Shown here: positions 25,758 through 34,690 of the stretch, piece by piece | Position numbering within the stretch: position 1 is the stretch's first letter | How the letters are laid out: the number at the start of each line of letters is the position of its first letter | NCBI GenBank assembly: GCA_003586115.2 | Contig: QVOM02000049.1 | Coordinates: 17,737,470-17,801,469, forward strand | Direction of reading: 5' to 3' | Length of the DNA: 64,000 nucleotides | Origin: Salvator merianae | Taxonomy: Eukaryota; Chordata; Lepidosauria; Squamata; Teiidae | Made by a program: the position numbers and the translations under genes | The notes under the pieces: generated by a model | What the model was told of the DNA's origin: nothing | The model's input: the letters and a program-made list of their open reading frames with translations, nothing else | Database searches by the model: none

Positions 25758-25797
25758 CTCTCAGATTTCTAGGATTTATCTGTTTTGTTCGAGGCAT
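25758..25797 (-). CDS. HIVEP1: HIVEP1 first coding exon (N-terminal 13 codons)
   Basis: Start of the coding sequence of HIVEP1 (ZAS family), a very large nuclear zinc-finger transcription factor that binds kappa-B-like enhancer motifs. Read on the minus strand, the ATG at 25797-25795 opens MPRTKQINPRNLR, followed by one G and then the donor GTAAGA (25757-25752), so the exon ends in phase 1. From memory the human protein begins MPRTKQIHPRNLRDK; the only difference over these 13 residues is Asn for His at position 8, and a leftover G suits the Asp codon that follows. The start context has A at -3. An in-frame ATG two codons upstream (ATG AGA ATG) could add Met-Arg. The rest of the roughly 2,700-residue protein, including all zinc fingers, must be encoded to the left of this exon; I did not find the next exon in the window. 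The family call rests on the 13-residue match plus both splice sites. Confidence 0.85.
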
Positions 25798-25887
25798 TCT
25801 CATCCAGTCATAGGTGGTTTCCCAGAAATGGAGAACAGATCAAAAGCAGCTCCATAAACATACCACTGGAGTCAGTTAATCCACATA
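25798..25887 (-). other. HIVEP1: 5' UTR part of HIVEP1 start-codon exon
   Basis: The exon begins at 25887 after a strong minus-strand acceptor: a long pyrimidine run (TTTTCCCCCCC) ending in TAG at 25890-25888. The 90 untranslated bases contain several upstream ATGs. One frame is open from the exon start to a TGA at 25810-25808, eleven bases before the main start. A second is the mini-ORF ATG ACT GGA TGA just upstream of it. Total exon length is 130 nt. A spliced 5' UTR with the start codon in a short later exon implies that the promoter and first exon(s) lie to the right. Confidence 0.8.
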
Positions 25888-28284
25888 CTAGGGGGGGAAA
25901 AGATAGAATTAGGCAAGATCATAATCAATGGATTCCAAAGTATTGTATCAATTGAATGATATCACTATGTCAGATATATATGGTAAGTTGAACTGGGCTT
26001 TTTAGGTACAAAGCTGTAACTATTCTATATTTCCAAATTCAAAAAGAATAAATTTGCACCGCCTTTTGAAAGGTCATAAACTTAAAGACTTTTTATTTTA
26101 ATAAAATCAATTGTGGCATTCTTTCACATTTACCTTTGATCATGCTCTTTTTACATATTATTATGTCACCTCCTTAAGCCCACCCGGACAATTTGAAAGC
26201 CACATCTACAACTTAACAAATGCCCTAATCCCACATTATGACAATCAGTTATTAAGAAAAATCCCACAGTGACTCTACTTTTAGAAATAATAGAGATGGT
26301 TCCAACGAAGTAGTCAATTTCTTACAAAAAATAGCCCAACAGGCCAAGCTAATTTCGTTGTTATATGACCTGTATTTGGTCTTCAAACTTAATAAAGATG
26401 ATGAAAAAAATGCCTTGTATAACCAGACTAGAAAGAAGTCTATCAAATCCAAAATTATTTTTCCCAAGGGCTTCTGACTGGCACCTGCCAGAAGCTCAGA
26501 GACCACAAAAGAGATGCCTTTCCCTTATGATTACTATATAAGAAGCAATGGACAAATGCAGCCTTCTATTTCTTTTCCAGCATCTGTTCTCAAGAATTTC
26601 AATTAGCCTGCCCAATGACTATTGCCAGGATCAAACTGGATTCAGAGAACACAGATCATAAATTCTTTCTGAATTGCAGCCTCTCTTTTACAGTGAACAC
26701 AAGATACTGACAAATCTAGTTATTTTTCGCTATGCCCTTATCAATTGCAAGGCAGAAATCCAACTGATACAACTTCTCCTACTATAAAGAGATGGCAGCA
26801 AAAAGCTGGACCTGCAAAGCAGTCCTAAAGATGCAAACAGGCTACTTGAAAAAGGTGGAATTAGTTCATTGCATATTGCTAAGGAAAGCCCTGCCTCCCA
26901 GCACACTTATTTCTTGCTTAATGAAAGTATATACTGTTCTGAAGAAGGAAAATCATTCCCATACACCATGTCCTACTTCAGTATATCTTACAAGCAACTG
27001 CGCAAAATGCACACAAGGAAATTGTGCTTTGGGAGTTGTTTGTGTTGGCTGTTTATGCAGCAAAACAATTGTTCTAGATGACTTAATTTACAGGTCTGTC
27101 AGAAGTTGAGAGGAGAAAGGTTTTAGAAAGCAAGAGAAAACGCTGAGAGATTGCCTTAGTTTAAAAACTGGTAATGTTGACTCCATGTAAAAAGCAGCAA
27201 TTTTAGGAAAGAAGTGTATACATTTAGTTACTACCAATACTTAAAAAAAAAGTATTTTGTCACTAATCTCCATACAATGCCAGAAAGTTACTGCATAGAT
27301 GCTGTTTTCTAATAAAAACAGCTTTAACTACTCTAAGGTGCTTACAGCACTTAAATATTTGCACTGTTTAACACATTAAACTAGGACCCCTACTTAATAA
27401 ATTAAGCGGAGATTAGGGAAAAAACCTTCACAGGTTGCAATCACCCCCCCATTATACACCTCCAGCAAATCGTTCCCCTGGCTCTGGTGTAGTAAAAAAG
27501 ATCAGACATGACTCCTATCTATGCTCTCAGAGAATTCCTTAAATATCAACAGGAATTGGACTTGAAAGAGAACATCCTTCCGCTTTTCTAATTTCCTAAC
27601 AACCCAGGCTTTTAACTACACCACACTGTTTTTCTAAATGAAGGTTTAAACAAGGCACTGGACATTGGGATTTTCCTCTTTTAAAATACATTTTATCACC
27701 TGTCTAATGAGGCTGTCCTACCTCCACCACAGAACACTGAGAACTTCCTTCTTTTAGGAAGAAGCAAAACGCTACAGAATTTGTGAAGAAATACAAAGCC
27801 ACCAGGAGTTTGCTACTAGAGATGAAAATACCAATAACCTGGAGGGAACCAGTGATGTATAAGGATGTCAGTCCCTGAATTATTTTGTTAGCAGCCCTGA
27901 AACCACTTGGCAAAGGGCAAAATGTAAGTCTAAGTCATAAAGAAGGAGTTCAGTGCTATTGTCTGATTAAGCTCAACTACTGGACAGTAAACAAGAACAA
28001 AAACCGATACACTTTTACTTTGCTGTAGCAGTGCTGAGATGTTTGAACACAACATATAAAAAGCATATTACATAATATTTACACTTGTGAAGTGGTACTT
28101 CCACCGGCCACCAGTAGGATCCTTTCTCTCCTCACCCCTCTTTTAGGCTTCGAAAAACAAGACGCATGACAAACAATCCTCATAAATATATATAAAAGAA
28201 TATTTATTTTCTTGATACAGATGAATCGAAATAGGCAGCAGAGTAGAATTGCTCTAGTTACCCCTGTAAGGTTACAGAAAGATG
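25888..28284 (-). other. HIVEP1 intron between promoter exons and start exon
   Basis: AT-rich sequence with no repeat I can recognise and no coding exon. The absence of transposons over about 2.4 kb contrasts with most of the window. Confidence 0.6.
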
Positions 28285-28704
28285 TAAACGAGAGAGACGC
28301 AATGTCGGCGGGCGAGCAGCAGCCCTGCGAAAGTACGGCTGCAAAGGGAAAAACATGAATGAATAAAGAGGGTGGAGCTTGGGAAAACCCCTCTGCAACG
28401 CTGCACTGAACAAAGCGCGGAGCACATGCCAGGAGGTGGAGAAGGAAGGAGTGCAGAAATTGACCCGAGGGAGGGAGCGAGGCGAGGGATCCTCCTCGGG
28501 ACGTCTCACTACCACAGCGCTGGGAAGCCCAGTGCGCGAAATAAGCCTCCCTGGCAGGAACAGCAAGCCAAAAATAACAATATAATAGTAATAAAAAGCA
28601 TACAGATGCACGCAGCTAAGAGTACACAAGGACGTGCGCACAAACGCAAACTGACGCTAGCCTGGGCAGTCCAAGCCGAGCGGGTGGCCCGTCTTCCTCC
28701 CGGC

Positions 28705-28756
28705 CCTCACCTTCGTCACCCATCCCTCGATTCTCCCCCAGTGTGCCCCGCAGCAT
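28705..28756 (-). other. Candidate end of HIVEP1 untranslated first exon, with donor
   Basis: Minus-strand donor GACGAAG|GTGAGG, exon ending at 28711. An ATG at 28756-28754 opens a frame that runs to the donor (15 codons plus one base). If joined to the acceptor at 25887 the frame stays open to the stop at 25810-25808, giving a 41-codon upstream ORF that ends 11 nt before the HIVEP1 start. The transcription start is not visible. The exon is inferred from the donor, the CpG island and the downstream acceptor. Confidence 0.45.
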
Positions 28757-29177
28757 TCTTGATTAATGGAGACTTTATGACTGGCTGCGTCTCCCCCTCG
28801 CCACAGGGAAGACTGCAACCCGCTCCGCCGTCCACCGCGCCAGGCAGCTCAGAGGCGCCTCCTCCTCCCGCCCGCCCAGCAGAGATGTTTGTACAGCGTG
28901 CGTGCGCGCCGAGCCGAGCTCGCCCCCTTCCGCTACCGTTCCATCTCCCCCCCACCCGCAAACCTGCTCTGTAGGCAGCCCAGAGCTGCTGCTGCTGCTC
29001 TCGTTGATGGCGGCGGCTCGGCGGCAGCAGCAACTGGGGGGAACCACGGCGAGCCCAGGACGGCGGCGGCGGCTGAGCGCGTCCTCTCTGCGCGGCGACC
29101 TCGACACAAACATGACCCGCCGGCGTTAAATCCCCCTCCCCAGCATCCGTTCCCCTTCCTCAGCAGGGCCTCCTCCG

Positions 29178-29290
29178 CTCGCGCGCGCGCATATACACCC
29201 ATACACAGACAGACTCGCGCGCGCGCGCGCGGACACGCTTCACCAATACAACAACCTGATTCGGGCGCGCACGCACACACACACATACAC
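29178..29290. repeat. Alternating purine-pyrimidine tracts (CG and CA runs)
   Basis: CGCGCGCGCGC at about 29179-29190, a 16-18 bp CG run at 29215-29232, and GCGCGCACGCACACACACA at 29264-29283. Such runs can adopt left-handed Z-DNA. They sit inside the CpG island. Confidence 0.85.
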
Positions 29291-29418
29291 CGAACACGGC
29301 AGCGCCCCCACCTCCCCATGCACGTGAGCACTCTGGACCCCCCCTCCCCGCTTCTTAAATGCAACCACTCTCACTCCCCCCAGATAATTTTCTTGGAATG
29401 TCAGGATGGGGCAGCGAG

Positions 29419-29435
29419 ACTTACTTAGCCATGGG
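29419..29435 (-). other. Candidate splice donor of alternative first exon
   Basis: The minus strand reads CCATGGCTAA|GTAAGTCTC, a near-consensus donor with intron starting at 29424, at the right edge of the first GC-rich block. An ATG lies eight bases before the junction. It fits an alternative untranslated HIVEP1 first exon; no transcript evidence is available. Confidence 0.35.
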
Positions 29436-29951
29436 ATGGCACCCACCCCCACCCAGAGGAAGGCATCGCATTGGAAGGGAAAACCCTCTTAGCCCACCAA
29501 GTTTGTCCAGTTCTCCAGTCTGCCTTGTGTCCATTGTTCACAGCCAGGCTCTACTTCTGCTCCGATTCCAGTGCCAAGTGGCTACATTAGAAAGCCACAG
29601 TACTGGTTTTAAACTAGCTTTCCCTTTTGCAGAGCCTGGCTTCCACCACGGCGGCCAAGAACACGCTGCAGCCTTCCCATAATGCCGCCCCATAAGCAGG
29701 CCCACCGAGGACAAGTGCAAAGTCCCGCTTGCCAACTTCGCCTTTACGCCAACACCCACCATTTCCAATTCCCCATGTATTTTGCTGAAGCAAGAAGTTC
29801 CGTAGCTGCGCATCACACCTACCCACCCCTTCAAGTCTTAAAACCATGTGCCTCAGTTTCCCTTTCCTACCCCATTAAGAATGACATAAGATAGGCGCCT
29901 TGTCTCTAGCATTCAGAAGCCCACCTAGAGATCCTCCCTCCTCACACACTC

Positions 29952-30186
29952 AGGCTGCGTTCACACCTAAGTTTTAATCCAGCTTCAGTCCACCTTCAGA
30001 GTGGAAGGACACATCAGCAAAGTGACTATTAGTCAGTTTCTTTCCACCTTAATCTAACCCAAAGGTGGATTTCCCGAGTTAGGTAGTGCCGAAAGAAAAC
30101 AGCTTGCAATGCCACTTTGCTGGTGAGTTTTCTCATTCTGAAAGTGGACAGAAACTGGATTAAAACTTAAGGTATGGACGCAGCCT
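29952..30186. mobile_element. MITE between two CpG islands
   Basis: Terminal inverted repeats of about 31 bp: AGGCTGCGTTCACACC...TTTTAATCCAG on the left, CTGGATTAAAAC...GGACGCAGCCT on the right. The interior is shared with 5651-5872. Non-coding. It lies between the first and second CpG islands of the HIVEP1 promoter region. Confidence 0.75.
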
Positions 30187-31025
30187 CAGAGAACCTTGAC
30201 CCACACTTTCAGTTCAGTTTCATGCGCTTAACTCCTGGGCACACTCGAGAGGGGTGCTTGACTAAAACAAGTCTCTTAACTCCCCAACAACTCCCAAGTC
30301 CCCCATGGATTCGCCATGCACCTCCCTTCCCGCTCTCCTTTCCCCCCGGGTCTACCTGCCCCGAGCCCATGACGCCCGCCGGCAGATCCCTTCCCCTCCT
30401 CCTCCCACCCAGCCTGAAGCAAGCAACCCACCGTGTTCCTCCCAGCCCTCAAGCCCGTCGCCTCATTCCTCCCCCAGCCTTCCCCTCTTCCTTCTCCCCT
30501 CCCACTGCAGAGCCCTGAAAGCCGAGGAGGGGGAGTGCGCTAAAAGAAGGAAAGCACATTGGGACTCCCCCAAAGTCACTAACTGGGGCGGGGGGGGACA
30601 GGAGTTGGGGGCAAGGGAGAGCAGAGGCAGAATAGGCGGGGCGTGTCAAAGGCGAGCCCTGCCGAAAGAATGAAAGTGGGGACTGGGAATACGAGTTGAA
30701 AAGGGTCTGGGGATGAGGGAAAGGGGGCGGGTGTGTCGCTGAGCGGTTAAGGAGACTAGAAGAAGCCCCCCCCGAAGTGAGACGGGGGGTTCAAGGAAGG
30801 AGTCAATGGGCGGAGACACGCCAGCAGGCAAGGGGGCTGGGCACCTCTCTGTAAGGAAGCCTCCGCCGCCGCCGCCTCCCCCTTTCTCCCCTCCCCATCT
30901 TTCTGCGCCCCGTCCCCGTGGCGATGGGGGGGAGGGAGCAGCGAGACCAGTAGCAGCGCCTTGAGGCCTGACTCGAGGGGGAGGGGTGAAGAAAGGGTGA
31001 AGAGATAATTGGAAAGGGGGGGTTG

Positions 31026-31045
31026 ATTTACCTTCCCTCACTTTC
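31026..31045 (-). other. Candidate splice donor of a first exon next to the CRE
   Basis: The minus strand reads GTGAGGGAAG|GTAAATCA, exon end at 31032, intron from 31031. The plus strand here also looks like an acceptor (a pyrimidine tract ending in TTGCAG), but the CpG-island context and leftward gene favour the minus-strand donor. Confidence 0.4.
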
Positions 31046-31066
31046 TATTGCAGGAAGCGGGCCGGG

Positions 31067-31074
31067 TGACGTCA
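31067..31074. promoter_or_regulatory. Consensus CRE (TGACGTCA)
   Basis: Perfect palindromic cAMP-response element in a CpG-rich setting, with a CCCCGCCCC GC box 15 bp further right. It lies 35 bp upstream (in the minus direction) of a strong splice donor, which would place it at or just upstream of a short first exon. Function is inferred from the motif and its position. Confidence 0.6.
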
Positions 31075-31240
31075 TCGGGTCTCCCGGGCCCCGCCCCCTT
31101 CCCCTTGTCTGCGGAGCAGACAGAGAAAAAAGGGGAGGGACTTGGCGGAGGGAGGGGTCACTGAGGGAGTTTCCTTGTTTCCTTAGCGAGAAAGGGCAGA
31201 AGTGAAACCAAAAACTTAAAAAGGGCGGGGGGAGGGGGGA

Positions 31241-31899
31241 ATTCCTTCCCAACCCTTCCATTTCCGCACCACAGAGAATTCAATAGCTCTGTGTTATTTA
31301 AATCCCTCTTTCAAGGAAGTCTGGTCCTCGACTTGAGTAGGAGAGTGGCTGAACTTTCTTAGCTTTCTTGGGGTATCTTAAAGAACATTGGTTCATAACG
31401 TATACTTTGGGTCGGCAACCTATAAAGTCAGCTCCTCTGAGTGGCTTTCTTTCCTCTTGTTTCTTTTTAAGAGAAAGTTAAAAATAGAGATGGGCTATTT
31501 GTTGGGGAGACCATACTGTTTTAGATACAATCCCCAAATCTGCCTTCCCCCTTTTTGCAAATAATAAATCCCAGCTTTTCTTAATAATCAAAGCTGACTT
31601 GCATTAAAACACAGAGTGCCTTGCCAGATCAACACAGAAGTTCCCCATTCTTCAGGGGGAAAAAACAAGCAGCTGGTATTAGATTACAACAGTCAAAGAG
31701 ATAAAAAGTATTTTTAGAGGAGATGAAGCAAGATTGCCTGGGGGTCCCAACCTGAAATACACCAGGGCTGGCAGTAGAATCCTGGAGTTACTGAGTCCTC
31801 TGTCTCATTTGTCAGGTAGTGGCAAAGGTTTAGATTGAAAAGGATAGAGAACCAAAGAGAGGAGAAGGAGATGAGAGAGGATGAAATGGTATTGCTGAA
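31241..31899. other. Sequence between CpG island and BovB tail
   Basis: AT-richer DNA with no recognised gene or repeat. Confidence 0.4.
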
Positions 31900-32010
31900 G
31901 CAACAAACATGAGCTCGAGCAGACAGTGGAAGACAGACAGGCCTGGCGTGCTGTGGTCCACAGGGTCACAAAGAGTCAGATATGACTGAACAACAACAGA
32001 AAGAGTTCTT
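31900..32010 (+). repeat. BovB (RTE) LINE 3' end or BovB-tailed SINE
   Basis: GGCCTGGCGTGCTGTGGTCC then CACAGGGTCACAAAGAGTCAGATATGACTGAACAACAACA (given in part) is the characteristic 3' terminus of BovB, ending in a short CAACAACA tail. It could be a truncated LINE or a SINE that borrowed this tail. Confidence 0.75.
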
Positions 32011-33699
32011 GAACATCAAGCATATGCAATTTGGAAAGGAAAAAGTTGTCTAATAAACTGGCTATCAAGAAATATAGGAAAACCAATGGATGGCTTCACT
32101 CATATCTGCATGTAAGGAAATTGCTAGTTCCCTGCACATCAGGTGGACAATAACAACATCAAATATGAGCTTTCCATTTTGGGTAATAGAGAGAAGCCAA
32201 TATTTCATAGACTAGATGACAAGGAAGTTATTAAAAGGCTCACCTCCTGGAAATTTGCTGTTCCCTCCCATTTACTTGTCACTATTAGATAGGAAACCAT
32301 GCAGTAAATATGCTTTCTTGATATAAGATGGGATGTTAGTTGATTTGCCAAGCTTAAAAGACCTGACATGTATATTTTCAATATTCAGGTTAAACTAAAG
32401 GATTACCATTGTCCACTGATTCCCCAGTAAACGGAGATGTGAAGAAACCCATAATACAGAAAGGAATAGCTCCTGTCATTCACCAATCAACAACCCAAAG
32501 ATCTGGCAATCCACTTAACATGCCCCTTTGCTTCAGAACATTTTTTTTTTCATATAATAAGTCAGTCCTTGCCATAGCCCACATAAATTTCTCCACAACC
32601 AACAAATGGATCATGGCCCATAATTTGGGAAACCCTGCCCTTGAGATTATATTTGTGAAGTGCATCGATCCATCTGCTCATTTCAAATACTAAGCTATCC
32701 TTTTCATAGTTCCACATGTGAAACTCCAGTATACAGCTATGCCCCTGGCCAGGCCCAGAATTTGTGTAATGTGTATGCCTGCATGCATGCTACTGTGGAC
32801 TGCACCCCTTCATAGGTTGAGCAAAGAGGAAATACAGAGTTTGGGCCAAAAAGATAAGCCATCCAGATTGGGAGGAGGATCCTAAAAGCTTTAATGATAT
32901 TGCTTATCCCTTTTTCTTACAACTTGGAATAAGTGAGCCTATTGAGAATTTCAGGCACCACAGGTTCTGGTAATTGAAGTGTCTTATCTTATGACACGTC
33001 TCTTTTCTTTCAGAACCTGACATATTCTATTAGACTTTGGTGTTTAAGAAAATAAGTTTTCCCATCAGCTATGTTAGTATCTGAAATGCAAAGGAACTTA
33101 ACATGTATATATGACACTGGTTATTCTTACATTTCAGCTTTTCGGCACCAACCAGATTACGAAAGGAGGTCAGGTGGATCATGAAATACTCCAACTCTCA
33201 CTTTCCCCTCACCCTAGGGAGCTGAAGTCCCACAAATACTGCATAGCAGTGAATTCTCCAGCAATGACCTCTGTCCATAATAGGCAATATTCTGGGCAAT
33301 ACGGCATTCATGTGAGGTAGGTTGCAACATACATAAGCATGGTCAGGCTGCACACAACTCCCACGTGACATTGTGTGAAATTGTTCCAGAGTTGTGCTGG
33401 TTTTGTGCCTCTCCGAGTTCACATTAGCCCAGAAATTGCACTCCGGCCCTGCGTGATCCCTGCTCCCATCAAATGCGCAAAAGCAAAATAGATTGTGTTG
33501 TGGAAGGCATGAATGGACCCCGATTTTGAAGTTGGCCACTTTTCTGCTCCAGGAGGTGCCAGCTTCAAAGAACAAACTCTGAAGCTGCTGTCTCAATTTT
33601 AGCAGCGTTCTGTGCTGCCCTTTGTGTCCCGTACCCTTCCTCACTCTCACGCACCCTGTGCATTCGTATCCTATGGATGTTTAATAAGAAGTCAGCCCA
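32011..33699. other. Unique sequence, nothing recognised
   Basis: No gene or classifiable repeat. GC content rises toward the distal CpG island. Confidence 0.4.
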
Positions 33700-34690
33700 T
33701 CTGTATCCCACGGGTCTTATTGCAGCCAAGCAAGCACAAGTTTGCAGCTACCTGCCGCTCTAAAACGAAAGGCCCGCCACCTTATCAATTCAAAGAGAGA
33801 AGCACGGAGGCGTAATGTAGCAGAAAAAAACCAGAGGCGAGAAAAACGAAGCTTCCACATCCCTCCCACCCCGGCTAGAAAACCCCTAAGAGGGGGAGGA
33901 GGGAAAGGCACAGGCACAACTTAGTTTGGAAAAGTTCTTCTCACCGCAGCAAGTGCAGCAGCCGCCAGCTCTGTCTGCTGCCCGTCGCACGCCCCCCTGC
34001 AGAGGCCCGTCGTCTCTCCAACGCAGACACGCGCACACACCCTCCCATGTATGCACATAGCAGAGAGGCTGTTGCTGCTGCTGCTGACGCGGATATCCCG
34101 GAGGTTCCTCCTCGATGCTGCTGCTGCTGGCAGGTCACAGGCTGTGGGTTGCTCTCTGCCGTCGCCGCCTCCTCCCTCCCCCTCCTGTGTGTCTTTTGCT
34201 CGCTGGGTTTTCCCGTCCGCCAGCAGCCGCCGCCACGCCGAATCCCCTCCTCCTGGCTCCTTCCCGTTGCAACACACAGAGCAGCGAGCAAGCCGCCGCG
34301 GGCGGCCAGAAATACACACCCTATACGAATGCAAGCGGGCGCCTCGTGCTCACCCTCCCCAGCCCACTACCACCACCACTGCTGCCCCCCCTCCACCGCC
34401 GGGCGGTCCTGCCAGTCTCCATCCCCCTCCCCCAAAAAAAGGTGGAAGGCAACTTACCCGCGGACCAGGACTCCCGCGCTGGTCCTGGACTGGGCAGACG
34501 GTGGAAGTTTTCACAGAAAACGACAAAAGCCGAAAGCAGAGCAGCAGCGGCAGCCCCCTTCGCTTGTTGGAAATGGGCGTGAGAGGAAATACGAAGGGGA
34601 GGCGCCTCGGGGTCGCCTTCGTTCTTTCTTTCTTTCTCGCTCCTACCACCACTTGCTCCCCTTCTTTGGCCCTTGGCGGGAGGGGGGGGG
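33700..34690. promoter_or_regulatory. Distal CpG island / promoter candidate
   Basis: The third GC-rich block, rich in CTG/CCG triplets, about 8-9 kb upstream of the HIVEP1 start exon. A very strong minus-strand donor (CCGCGG|GTAAGTTG) ends an exon candidate at 34458. A weaker one (GCTGCG|GTGAGA) lies near 33945. Reading frames inside it are low-complexity (runs of Ser, Pro, Ala, Arg) and match no protein I know. It could be an alternative HIVEP1 promoter, or the promoter of a divergent non-coding transcript. Confidence 0.6.
34452..34470 (-). other. Candidate splice donor in distal CpG island
   Basis: The minus strand reads TCCGCGG|GTAAGTTG, the best donor match among the promoter-region candidates, with exon end at 34458. 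It is proposed as the end of the most upstream alternative first exon. No acceptor is visible between it and 25887 that must be used. Confidence 0.4.

Larger units (their letters stand above)
28285..29330. promoter_or_regulatory. CpG island, proximal HIVEP1 promoter region
   Basis: GC content and CpG density jump here compared with the AT-rich flanks. CCG/GGC runs lie at about 28985-29100, with alternating CG and CA tracts at 29178-29290. Two minus-strand splice donors (exon ends 28711 and 29425) lie in or beside it, about 2.8 and 3.5 kb upstream of the HIVEP1 start exon. Short GC-rich reading frames exist on both strands, for example a plus-strand ATGGCGGCGGC frame, but none resembles a known protein, so I treat them as chance. 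Confidence 0.7.
30340..31240. promoter_or_regulatory. CpG island with CRE and GC boxes
   Basis: A second GC-rich block with many G-runs, including a possible quadruplex-forming stretch at about 30584-30625 on the plus strand, CCG repeats near 30865, and GC boxes near 31089-31097. A consensus CRE and a good minus-strand donor (exon end 31032) lie at its right part. The arrangement reads as a TATA-less housekeeping-type promoter directing leftward transcription toward the HIVEP1 exon. Confidence 0.65.

Noticed and set aside
25797..25830. YDWMR in the exon, considered as a Hox hexapeptide (YPWM/FDWM type)
   Set aside because: The frame is closed upstream by a TGA and no homeobox follows; the in-frame ATG gives the HIVEP1 N-terminus instead.
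28889..29428. Long GC-rich open frames on both strands in the first CpG island, including an ATGGCGGCGGC start
   Set aside because: Low-complexity Arg/Ala/Ser/Pro content, overlapping frames on both strands, and no match to a known protein. Open frames are expected in stop-poor GC-rich DNA.
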